Part shown: piece after piece, positions 6,311 through 13,051 of the stretch
Layout: every line of letters begins with the position of its first letter
How positions within the stretch are numbered: position 1 is the first letter of the stretch
Assembly: GCA_937982505.1 (NCBI GenBank)
Contig: CALJLV010000009.1
Location: forward strand, 1-15,732
Direction: 5' to 3'
Source: an uncultured Desulfobacteraceae bacterium
Lineage (GTDB): Bacteria > Desulfobacterota > Desulfobacteria > Desulfobacterales > UBA2174
Length of the DNA stretch: 15,732 bases
Made by a program: the position numbers and the translations under genes
Notes under the pieces: generated by a model
What the model was told of the DNA's origin: nothing
Databases searched by the model: none
The model's input: the letters and a program-made list of their open reading frames with translations, nothing else

Positions 6311-7847
6311 CGCCGCGGCGGGCCGCTGCCTGGCGGTTCTGGGAACCGGCTCCGAGGTGGGCAAAAGCGTGGTGGCCACGGCCATCTGCCGGGTGCTTTT
6401 CCGGCGGGGCGTCCACGTGGCCCCGTTCAAGGCTCAGAACATGTCCAACAACTCGGGGGTCACGGCCGAGGGGCTGGAGATGGGCCGGGCCCAGATCGTT
6501 CAGGCCGAGGCGGCCGGCATCGCCCCCCGGGTGGACATGAACCCCATCCTGCTCAAACCCACCAGCGAGGTGGGCAGCCAGGTGGTGGTGCTGGGGCAGG
6601 TCCACGCGAACCTCACGGCCAGCGCCTACCACCGGCGCAAACCGCAGCTGGAGCAGACGGCCCGCGACGCTCTGGACCGCCTGCGCCGCCAGTACCAGGC
6701 GGTGATCCTGGAAGGGGCCGGCTCCTGCGCCGAGGTCAACCTCATGGCCCACGACCTGGTCAATTTGTCCATGGCGGCGCATGCCCAGGCCCCCGTGGTC
6801 CTGGTGGCCGATATCCACAAGGGGGGGGTCTTCGCCCAGATCGTGGGAACCCTGGCCTGTCTGGCGCCCGAGGCGGCCGGGCGCATCGCCGGTTTCATCG
6901 TCAACCGCTTCCGGGGCGATATCGCCCTGTTTGCCGACGGGGTGCACTGGATCCAGGAACGTACCGGCAGACCGGTCTTCGGGGTTCTGCCCTGGTTCAG
7001 CGATTTTCGCATCGAGGCCGAGGACTCGGTGGTCATCGAAACGCCCCGGGCGCACAAGACTTCCTCGGGACAGGGGTCCCGGGTGGTGGTGGTGCGCCTG
7101 CCCCATATCAGCAACTTCACCGATTTCGAACCCTTGCAGGCCATTTCGGCGCTGGGGTTGACCTACCTGGAAACGCCCGCCGACCTGCCCTCCGGCGCGG
7201 CCCTGATCCTGCCCGGATCCAAGAACACCCGGGCCGATCTGGCCTGGCTCGAGGCGCGCGGCTGGAGCGCCAAAATCCGTGCCCACGCCGCCGCCGGCGG
7301 CCATGTGCTGGGTATCTGCGGCGGCTACCAGATGCTCGGGCAGGCCGTGGACGATCCCTGCGGCCATGAGGGGCCGCCCGGTGCCAGCGCGGGCCTGGGG
7401 CTTTTGCCGGTGAGAACCGTTCTCCAGGCGCCCAAGACCACCACGCGCACCCGGTTCGATTGGAGCGGCGCCCGGGGAGAAGGGTATGAGATCCACATGG
7501 GACGCACCCGTCGCCTGGGGGGCGCGGCCCTGATGCAGGTGCTGGCCCGCAACGGCGCCGCCTGCCGCGCCGTGGACGGATGTGCCGGCCCGGAGGGGCG
7601 CATCCTGGGGACCTACATCCACGGTCTTTTCGATTCCCCCGCGGTGGTGCGCCGCTATCTGTCGGGGCTGGGCCTGGGGCATCTGGCCATCGACCAGACC
7701 TACGGCCCGGCGGCCCGGGACCGGGCCTACGAGCGGCTGGCCGACCATTTCGAAGCCCACGTGGACGTGCCGGCCCTCATGGCGCTGCTGGGGCTCCGGG
7801 ACGAAGCCCGCCACCGGGCCGTTCGATCTTCAGGAGAAAAAGGATGA
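6285..7847 (+). CDS. cobQ: Cobyric acid synthase (glutamine-hydrolysing) CbiP/CobQ
   Basis: The enzyme amidates side chains b, d, e and g of adenosylcobyrinic acid a,c-diamide using glutamine and ATP. The 520-residue protein has an N-terminal ATP-binding domain with VLGTGSEVGKSVVATAICR and FKAQNMSNNSGVT, followed by PILLKPTSEVGSQVVVLG and the ILEGAGSCAEVNL segment. The C-terminal type I glutamine amidotransferase domain has its catalytic cysteine in LGICGGYQMLG (Cys345) and its catalytic histidine in GTYIHGLFD (His446). Motifs such as KAQNMSNNS separate it from the related diamide synthase CbiA. The ATG at 6285 lies inside the end of the adenosyltransferase gene; a few in-frame alternatives (GTG 6291, TTG 6300) would change only the first residues. 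The stop overlaps the cobU ATG (ATGA at 7844-7847). Confidence 0.95.
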   Translation: MPVKALKNSAAAGRCLAVLGTGSEVGKSVVATAICRVLFRRGVHVAPFKAQNMSNNSGVTAEGLEMGRAQIVQAEAAGIAPRVDMNPILLKPTSEVGSQVVVLGQVHANLTASAYHRRKPQLEQTARDALDRLRRQYQAVILEGAGSCAEVNLMAHDLVNLSMAAHAQAPVVLVADIHKGGVFAQIVGTLACLAPEAAGRIAGFIVNRFRGDIALFADGVHWIQERTGRPVFGVLPWFSDFRIEAEDSVVIETPRAHKTSSGQGSRVVVVRLPHISNFTDFEPLQAISALGLTYLETPADLPSGAALILPGSKNTRADLAWLEARGWSAKIRAHAAAGGHVLGICGGYQMLGQAVDDPCGHEGPPGASAGLGLLPVRTVLQAPKTTTRTRFDWSGARGEGYEIHMGRTRRLGGAALMQVLARNGAACRAVDGCAGPEGRILGTYIHGLFDSPAVVRRYLSGLGLGHLAIDQTYGPAARDRAYERLADHFEAHVDVPALMALLGLRDEARHRAVRSSGEKG

Positions 7848-8377
7848 GCGCGATTCTAGTGATCGGCGGCTGCCGCAGCGGCAAGAGCCGCGAAGCCCTC
7901 AGACGGGCCCAGGCCGGGGAGGGCCGGCGGCTCTTCGTGGCCACCTGCGTGCCCCACGACGCGGAGATGGCGGCCCGGGTGGCCCGCCACCGGGCCGAAC
8001 GGGACGACACCTGGCAGACGGTGGAGGCGCCGATGGATCTGGCGGGGGTTCTGCGCCGCGAAGATGCCCTGGACCGGGTCATCCTGGTGGACTGTCTGAC
8101 CCTCTGGACCAGCAACCTGATGGCCGCCGGGCTTCAAGACGCCGCCATCGAGGACTGCGCCCGGGATCTGGCCCGGCACCTGTGCGAAGCTCGGGGCCGG
8201 GTGATCCTGGTGACCAATGAGGTGGGCGGCGGCATCGTTCCGGACCATGAGGTGGCCCGCCGCTTTCGGGATCTGGCCGGTCTGGTGAACCAGCGGATCG
8301 CCGCCGCCTGCCACCGGGTGGTCTGGATGGTGGCCGGGATCGCCGTGACCGTCAAGGAGGCCGCCGGCAATGGATAG
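7844..8377 (+). CDS. cobU: Adenosylcobinamide kinase / adenosylcobinamide-phosphate guanylyltransferase CobU
   Basis: CobU phosphorylates adenosylcobinamide and then transfers GMP from GTP to it, giving adenosylcobinamide-GDP. The 177-residue protein shows the P-loop GGCRSGKS at residues 8-15, then VATCVPHDAEMAARVARHR. His49 in that stretch aligns with the histidine that carries GMP in characterised CobU proteins. It also has VILVDCLTLWTSNL and the strongly conserved ILVTNEVGGGIVPDHEVARRFRDLAG with LVNQRIAA. The open frame extends upstream to 7580, but that part is a shadow of cbiP. The ATG at 7844 sits in an ATGA overlap with AGGAG at 7832-7836, so the start is well supported. Length matches the family. 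A role in both de novo synthesis and salvage of cobinamide is expected. Confidence 0.96.
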   Translation: MSAILVIGGCRSGKSREALRRAQAGEGRRLFVATCVPHDAEMAARVARHRAERDDTWQTVEAPMDLAGVLRREDALDRVILVDCLTLWTSNLMAAGLQDAAIEDCARDLARHLCEARGRVILVTNEVGGGIVPDHEVARRFRDLAGLVNQRIAAACHRVVWMVAGIAVTVKEAAGNG

Positions 8378-8428
8378 ACTGTGCCGCAGGCCGTTTTCTC
8401 CGACCTCAAAGCGCCTCGAGGCATGCTG

Positions 8429-9199
8429 ATGAACCGTCCGGACGCCACCCCAGACCCCGCCGCCCCCAACCTTTTCGAGGGGTTGGTGGGCGCCTTGCAG
8501 TTTCTCACCATCCTGCCTCTGGGGCCGCCGGCGCGCTTCCTTCCTGGACCGGTATTCGCCTTTTTCCCGGTGGCGGGGATCGTCATCGGAGCCCTGGTTT
8601 CGGTTTTCGACGCGCTGCTGGGCCTTTTCTTCCCGGCCCCGGTGGTGGCGGCCCTGGACGTGGCCCTGCTGGCGGCCGTCACCGGGGCCCTGCATCTGGA
8701 TGGCCTGGCCGATACGGCCGACGGATTGCTGGGCGCCCATCGGCCGGCGCGGGCCCTGGAGATCATGAAGGACAGCCGGGTGGGGGCCATGGGCGTGGTG
8801 GCCGTGGTGGTGGTCCTGGGGGTCAAGGCGGCGGCCATCGGCGCCTTGACCCACCAGCGGGCCCTGGCCCTGATCCTGGCACCGGCCCTGGCCCGCTGCG
8901 CGATGATGGTGGCCATCGGCCGCCTGCCCTACCTCCGGGCAAGCGGCACGGGCCAGGTGTTTTTCCAGACGCCCCTGGGGCCCCGGCACTTTTGCGCAGT
9001 CCTGCTGCCTCTGGTGCTGTCCGTCTTTCTGGGGTGGCGCGCCGCGGTACTCTGGGCGGTCTGGGCCGGGGTCCTCTGGACGGCGCTGGCCTGCTACCGG
9101 CGCCGTCTGGGCGGCATCACCGGCGATATGCTCGGGGCGCTGGGCGAGGGGCTCGAGGCGCTGCTCCTGGTGGCCCTGGCCCTGGGAGGGACCTCATGA
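8429..9199 (+). CDS. cobS: Adenosylcobinamide-GDP ribazoletransferase (cobalamin synthase) CobS
   Basis: CobS is an integral membrane enzyme that joins adenosylcobinamide-GDP to alpha-ribazole (or its phosphate) to complete the cofactor. The signature is HLDGLADTADGLLGAH followed by EIMKDSRVGAMGV; the aspartate-rich motif is the likely metal and substrate site. Several hydrophobic segments cover much of the chain, from ALQFLTILPLG near the N-terminus to the last GLEALLLVALALGG. The open frame begins at GTG 8381, but ATG 8429 has GAGG at 8418-8421 with a 7-base spacer and gives 256 residues, the usual family size. The 16 residues between the two starts look unconserved. ATG 8423 is also possible but sits one base from the GAGG. 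The stop overlaps the next gene as ATGA. Confidence 0.93.
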   Translation: MNRPDATPDPAAPNLFEGLVGALQFLTILPLGPPARFLPGPVFAFFPVAGIVIGALVSVFDALLGLFFPAPVVAALDVALLAAVTGALHLDGLADTADGLLGAHRPARALEIMKDSRVGAMGVVAVVVVLGVKAAAIGALTHQRALALILAPALARCAMMVAIGRLPYLRASGTGQVFFQTPLGPRHFCAVLLPLVLSVFLGWRAAVLWAVWAGVLWTALACYRRRLGGITGDMLGALGEGLEALLLVALALGGTS

Positions 9200-10284
9200 T
9201 CCGCGGCCACGGAGGCAATGTCGACGAACTGGCCCGGCGGCTGGGCTGCGATCCGCGGACCATCGCCGACATGAGCAGCAACGTCAACCCCCTGGGTCCC
9301 ATGCCGGAGCTCATGGCCCACCTGAAGGACCGGCTGGACCAGATCCGGACCCTTCCCGAAGTGGACGCGGCGGCCATCACGGCCGCCTTTGCCCGCACCT
9401 GCGGCCTCGATGCGCGGCAGGTGCTGGCGGGCAACGGGTCCAGCGAGATCCTCTACATGTTGCCGCGGGCTTTGAATCCCCGGCGGGCCGTGATCCTAGG
9501 GCCCACCTACGCCGACTACGCCGATGCCTGCCGGCTGGCCGGGGTTCCGGTGCACCATGTGCTGGCCGGCCCCGAGGACGGCTTTGCGCCGCCGCTGGAC
9601 CGCATGGCCGCGCACCTGGAGGACGGGGACCTGGTCTTTGTCTGCAATCCCAACAATCCCACCGGCCGGCTCATCGACGCCCGGCGCATCGCTTCCCTGG
9701 CCGCGGCCCATCCCGGATGCACCTTCCTGGTGGACGAATCCTATCTGCCCTTTGATCCGGACGCCGTTTCCCTGGCCGGCCGGGGACCGGAAAACCTGAT
9801 GGTCCTGAGCTCCCTGAGCAAGATCCATCGCATTCCCGGGCTGCGCATCGGTTTCGTGGCCGGCGCCTCGGAGCGCATCGCCCGGGTGGCGAGCTGGCGC
9901 ATTCCCTGGAGCGTCAATGCCCTGGCCCAGAGCGCGGTGGCCTTCATCGGGGCCCACCCCCGGGCCGTGGCCGATTTCGTGGCCCGCACGCGCCGTTTTC
10001 TGGGGATCGAACGGGCCCGTTTCCGCCAGGGCCTCGAGGGGCTGAAAGCCATCCAACCCTTTCCCAGCGCCACCTCCTTCATCCTGGCCCGGCTGGCTGT
10101 GCCCCACAGCGCCGCGGCCGTGTGCCGGGCTCTGGGAGATGCCGGGATCCTGATCCGCGACGCCTCCAATTTCGTGGGCCTGGGGCCGGCTTACGTGCGC
10201 TTTTCCCTCAAGGAGCCGGCGGTCAACGACCGGGCCATCGATTGCCTGTCACGATTCCTCAAGGGGGGCGGCCATGGGTGCTGA
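9196..10284 (+). CDS. cobD: Threonine-phosphate decarboxylase CobD (aminotransferase fold)
   Basis: A 362-residue PLP enzyme of the histidinol-phosphate aminotransferase-like fold. It starts with IRGHGGNVDELARRLG and MSSNVNPLGP, the family's N-terminal signature. It also carries NPNNPTGR at 151-158, VDESYLPF, and the PLP lysine in SLSKIHRIPGLRIGF (Lys209). In this setting it most likely decarboxylates L-threonine O-3-phosphate to (R)-1-amino-2-propanol O-2-phosphate, the linker attached by CbiB, which directly follows. The frame is open upstream to 8992, inside cobS, but ATG 9196 lies in the ATGA overlap and begins the conserved region. A histidinol-phosphate aminotransferase role is less likely given the GHGGN start and the location. 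The last 11 bases overlap cbiB. Confidence 0.92.
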   Translation: MIRGHGGNVDELARRLGCDPRTIADMSSNVNPLGPMPELMAHLKDRLDQIRTLPEVDAAAITAAFARTCGLDARQVLAGNGSSEILYMLPRALNPRRAVILGPTYADYADACRLAGVPVHHVLAGPEDGFAPPLDRMAAHLEDGDLVFVCNPNNPTGRLIDARRIASLAAAHPGCTFLVDESYLPFDPDAVSLAGRGPENLMVLSSLSKIHRIPGLRIGFVAGASERIARVASWRIPWSVNALAQSAVAFIGAHPRAVADFVARTRRFLGIERARFRQGLEGLKAIQPFPSATSFILARLAVPHSAAAVCRALGDAGILIRDASNFVGLGPAYVRFSLKEPAVNDRAIDCLSRFLKGGGHGC

Positions 10285-11221
10285 GCATCTGGGCTGGATC
10301 ATCGCGGCCGCGCTGCTGCTGGATCTGGCCCTGGGCGACCCGCCCCGCTGGCCTCACCCGGTACGCTGGATGGGAGCGGCCGTGGTCTGCCTTGAAACCC
10401 GGCTGCGTGGCGGCCGGCTGGGCGATCGCAATGCGGGCCGCCTGCTGGTGCTGATCCTGGTCCCCGGCGTCTGGGCCCTCAGTGCGGCCCTGGTGCTTCT
10501 GGCCGGATGGTGTCACCCGCTGCTGGGGCTGCTGGTCCAGGCCGTGATGCTCTGGACCTGCGTTGCGGCCCGCGGCCTCTACAGCGCCGCCATGGCGGTG
10601 GCCGCCCCCCTGGAGCGGGGGGATCTGGAAGCGGCCCGCAAGGCGGTGGGCCTGATCGTGGGACGGGAAACCGAAAACCTGGACACCGCCGGCGTGGCCC
10701 GGGCCGCGGTGGAGACGGTGGCCGAAAACCTGGTGGACGGGATCCTGGCCCCGCTTTTTTTCGTCCTGCTGGGCGGCGCGCCCCTGGCCATGGCCTACCG
10801 GATGGTCAACACCCTTGATTCCATGGTGGGCTACCGCAGCCCGCGCTATATCCATTTTGGCCGGGCCGCGGCCCGTCTGGACGATGCGGCCAACTACCTG
10901 CCGGCCCGTCTGAGCGTTGCCTTGATCGCGGCCGGGGCCCACCTGTGCGGCGGTCGGGGGCCCCAGGCCTGGCGCATCGCCCGGCGCGACGGCCGGCGCC
11001 ACGCCAGCCCCAACGCCGGTTTTCCCGAGGCGGCCTTTGCCGGGGCCCTGGCGGTGCGTCTGGGCGGGCCCAACCGCTATCACGGCCAGGTGGTGGAAAA
11101 GCCGTTCATCGGATCCGAGTTCCCGGACGCCACCGTCGCCGACATTCCCCGGGCCTGCCGCCTGATGCGCGCCACCACGCTTCTGGCCGCGGCCCTGGGG
11201 ATGGCCTGGAGCCTCCTGTGA
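10274..11221 (+). CDS. cbiB: Adenosylcobinamide-phosphate synthase CbiB
   Basis: CbiB is a membrane protein that attaches aminopropanol phosphate (from CobD) to the f propionate of adenosylcobyric acid. The 315-residue protein has the family N-terminus LLLDLALGDPPRWPHPVRWMG, then GRETENLDTAGVARAAVETV and AENLVDGILAPLFF. Next come the NTLDSMVGYRSPRYIHFG block, LDDAANYLPARLS and the ARRDGRRHASPNAGFPEAAF motif. At least four hydrophobic stretches are visible. The ATG at 10274 overlaps the end of cobD by 11 bases. This is the last cobalamin gene of the run; 88 bases separate it from the GMP-synthetase-like gene. The aerobic-pathway name for the same protein is CobD, which should not be confused with the decarboxylase upstream. 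Confidence 0.95.
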   Translation: MGAEHLGWIIAAALLLDLALGDPPRWPHPVRWMGAAVVCLETRLRGGRLGDRNAGRLLVLILVPGVWALSAALVLLAGWCHPLLGLLVQAVMLWTCVAARGLYSAAMAVAAPLERGDLEAARKAVGLIVGRETENLDTAGVARAAVETVAENLVDGILAPLFFVLLGGAPLAMAYRMVNTLDSMVGYRSPRYIHFGRAAARLDDAANYLPARLSVALIAAGAHLCGGRGPQAWRIARRDGRRHASPNAGFPEAAFAGALAVRLGGPNRYHGQVVEKPFIGSEFPDATVADIPRACRLMRATTLLAAALGMAWSLL

Positions 11222-11309
11222 AGCCCTTGCGGGGCTCGGCGGCGCTTCGGCGACGGCTCTGGCGATCCGCTCATCCAGTACCCGCCATATCCTCGAAAGG
11301 AGATTCTCC

Positions 11310-12275
11310 ATGTCCGTGGCCGAAATCACGCTCGAGCACCTCGATCCCGAGGCGTTCATCCAGGACCAGAGCCGCCGCATCGCCGAGCAGGTGGGCGCGG
11401 CCAAGGTCGTCAACGCCCTCTCGGGCGGGGTGGATTCCTCGGTGACCACCCTGCTGGCCCACCGGGCCCTGGGCGATCAGCTGCTGACCTATTTCATCGA
11501 CAACGGGCTCATGCGCCAGGGCGAGCCCGAGGCCGTGACCCGCGCCATGCGGGACCTGGGCGTGCCGGTGGTCCGGGTGGACGCCCGCAGCGACTTCTTT
11601 GGGGCCCTCGCGGGCAAGGCCGATCCGGAGCAGAAGCGCCAGGCCATCACCGACACCTTCTACCGCACGGTTTTCGGACGCCTGGTGCGGGAAAGCGGGG
11701 CCCGCTACCTGCTCCAGGGAACCATCTACACCGACGTGGAAGAGACCGTGGCCGGCATCAAGCGCCAGCACAATATCCTGGCCCAGCTGGGCATCGATAC
11801 CCAGGCGACCTACGGCTACCGGGTGATCGAACCGCTGATCCAGCTGCGCAAGGCCGGGGTGCGGGCCGTGGGCCAGGCGCTTGGGATGCCCGCGTCCATG
11901 TACAACCGGCCCCCTTTTCCCGGACCCGCCCTGGCGGCCCGGGTGATCGGGGAGGTCACCGCCGAACGGGTGGAACGGGTGCGCCGGGCCACGGCCGTGG
12001 TGGAAGCCGAGCTGGCCGGGGTGGAAGCCTTCCAGTACCTGGCGATTCTCCACGAGGACCGGGTGACCGGGGTGCGGGGCGGGAAACGCGACTACGGATT
12101 CCAGGTCGAAATCCGCTGCTGGGACAGCCAGGACGCCGTGACGGCCGGGCCCACCGAACTGCCCTTCGATCTGCTGAAAAAAATGGCCCGGCGCATTACC
12201 GAGGAGGTGCCCGGGGTGGTGAGCGTCACCTACAACATCACCGCCAAGCCCCCTTCGACCATCGAGGCGGTGTGA
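11310..12275 (+). CDS. Stand-alone GMP synthase ATP-pyrophosphatase (GuaA C-terminal half / subunit B-like)
   Basis: This 321-residue protein matches the C-terminal two-thirds of GuaA: a PP-loop SGGVDSS at residues 38-44, FIDNGLMR, LLQGTIYTDVEET, PPFPGPALAARVIGEVT and a terminal VTYNITAKPPSTIE. Canonical GuaA makes GMP from XMP, ATP and glutamine-derived ammonia. The glutamine amidotransferase domain is absent and no separate one is adjacent, so the layout resembles archaeal GMP synthase subunit B. The loop that normally reads KSHHNVGG is here IKRQHNILAQLG (about residues 150-161), so substrate preference may differ. The start is well supported: AAGGAG at 11297-11302 with a 7-base spacer. It might use free ammonia, a distant partner, or another nucleotide-like substrate. 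The family is clear; GMP synthesis itself is uncertain, so no symbol is given. Confidence 0.85.
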   Translation: MSVAEITLEHLDPEAFIQDQSRRIAEQVGAAKVVNALSGGVDSSVTTLLAHRALGDQLLTYFIDNGLMRQGEPEAVTRAMRDLGVPVVRVDARSDFFGALAGKADPEQKRQAITDTFYRTVFGRLVRESGARYLLQGTIYTDVEETVAGIKRQHNILAQLGIDTQATYGYRVIEPLIQLRKAGVRAVGQALGMPASMYNRPPFPGPALAARVIGEVTAERVERVRRATAVVEAELAGVEAFQYLAILHEDRVTGVRGGKRDYGFQVEIRCWDSQDAVTAGPTELPFDLLKKMARRITEEVPGVVSVTYNITAKPPSTIEAV

Positions 12276-12277
12276 AT

Positions 12278-12351
12278 CTGCCCGCTGATGCGCTGGGCCG
12301 AACAGGCCGCTGCGGGCAGGGGAGGGAAGGGCGCGGGCAGGGCCGGCGCCC
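12278..12351. terminator. GC-rich hairpins between convergent genes; possible terminator region
   Basis: The gap between the two convergent stop codons holds a perfect 8-base inverted repeat, CTGCCCGC at 12278-12285 and GCGGGCAG at 12312-12319, enclosing a smaller GGCC/GGCC hairpin (12296-12308). A second stem, GGGCGC at 12329-12334 with GCGCCC at 12346-12351, follows. Neither has a T run on either strand, so these are not classic intrinsic terminators. The position suits transcription ending from both sides, perhaps with Rho or another factor. Confidence 0.35.
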
Positions 12352-12390
12352 CCCTGTTGAAGCCGGGGACAAGAGGCCGACGGACGGCGG

Positions 12391-12888
12391 TCAGTCCGCC
12401 ACCACCTCGGCCTTGAGGATGGTCACCGGCTCCAGGGGCACATCGTCGTGCATCCCCTTGCGGCCGGTGGCCACGCCCTTGATCTTGTTGACCACCCCGT
12501 GGCCCTGGGTCACCTTGCCGAACACGGCATAGCCCCAGCCCTGGGGGGTCTTGGACTTGAAGTTGAGAAAATCGTTCTTCTTGGCGTTGATGAAGAACTG
12601 GGCCGTGGCGCTGTGCGGATCCATGGTGCGGGCCATGGCCACGGTATAGGCGTCGTTTTTCAGTCCGTTGTCGGCTTCGTTTTCCACCGGGGCGCGGGTG
12701 GGCTTTTCGCTCATCTCCGCCGTCATGCCCCCGCCCTGGATCATGAAGCCGTCGATGACGCGATGGAAGATGGTGCCGTCATAGTGGCCGGCGTTGACGT
12801 ATTCGAGAAAATTGGCCACCGTTTTGGGGGCTTTCTGGGCGTCGAGTTCGATGCCGATCGCGCCCATGCTGGTTTCCAGTCTGACCAT
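12391..12888 (-). CDS. ppiB: Cyclophilin-type peptidyl-prolyl cis-trans isomerase
   Basis: A 165-residue single-domain cyclophilin that catalyses cis-trans isomerisation of proline peptide bonds, helping protein folding. Active-site residues are present in FHRVIDGFMIQGG (Arg43, Phe48 and Gln51), followed by SATAQFFIN, GYAVFGKVTQGHGVVNKI and the C-terminal PVTILKA strand. There is no signal peptide, so it should act in the cytoplasm, like PpiB rather than periplasmic PpiA. The start at 12888 (minus strand) has AAAGGAG five bases upstream (12894-12900), a strong ribosome site. It is transcribed toward the GMP-synthetase-like gene and away from the phosphodiesterase, with its own candidate promoter. 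It is not functionally connected to the cobalamin genes as far as the sequence shows. Confidence 0.95.
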   Translation of the reverse strand: MVRLETSMGAIGIELDAQKAPKTVANFLEYVNAGHYDGTIFHRVIDGFMIQGGGMTAEMSEKPTRAPVENEADNGLKNDAYTVAMARTMDPHSATAQFFINAKKNDFLNFKSKTPQGWGYAVFGKVTQGHGVVNKIKGVATGRKGMHDDVPLEPVTILKAEVVAD

Positions 12889-12932
12889 GATTACTCCTTT
12901 CGCGGTTGAAAAAAGGTTTGGAAAAGTCTTCC

Positions 12933-12961
12933 CTGATAGTATGAAAGACCATTGGGGTCAA
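12933..12961 (-). promoter_or_regulatory. ppiB: Candidate sigma70 promoter of the cyclophilin gene
   Basis: On the minus strand TTGACC (12961-12956, five of six matches to consensus) is followed after exactly 17 bases by TATCAG (12938-12933, four of six). A transcript would start near 12926 and run about 38 bases to the ATG at 12888, with the AAAGGAG ribosome site in between. The surrounding DNA is unusually AT-rich for the window, which supports a promoter. Confidence 0.5.
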
Positions 12962-12975
12962 GCGCCGGCGGCAAA

Positions 12976-12992
12976 GGGCCCGTAACGGGCCC
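12976..12992. repeat. Perfect short inverted repeat in the divergent intergenic region
   Basis: GGGCCCG at 12976-12982 and CGGGCCC at 12986-12992 are separated by TAA. The element lies upstream of both the minus-strand cyclophilin gene and the plus-strand phosphodiesterase gene, 15 bases beyond the candidate -35 box of the cyclophilin promoter. It could be a protein-binding site or a small RNA hairpin in the phosphodiesterase leader. No T run follows. In GC-rich DNA such repeats also arise by chance. Confidence 0.3.
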
Positions 12993-13051
12993 GGGATGAC
13001 GGGATTGCCTGGCGCCGGGCGTCTTCAGTCCCGTGTGGGGCGCCGGATGGC

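Noticed and set aside
6240..7814. A 524-codon open frame on the minus strand opposite cbiP, and a similar 333-codon one at 674-1675 opposite cbiD
   Set aside because: Both are antisense to clear, motif-rich genes, are rich in Gly, Arg, His, Pro and Gln, and show no recognisable domain. Long antisense frames are expected in GC-rich DNA.
8381..8428. Longer cobS starting at GTG 8381
   Set aside because: No ribosome site precedes the GTG and the added 16 residues look unconserved, while ATG 8429 has GAGG seven bases upstream and gives normal length. It is not fully excluded.
11222..11236. AGCCC-TTGCG-GGGCT hairpin just after cbiB, as a terminator
   Set aside because: The stem has only five pairs and no T run follows, so it is not a convincing intrinsic terminator. 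The rest of the 88-base gap shows only the ribosome site of the next gene.
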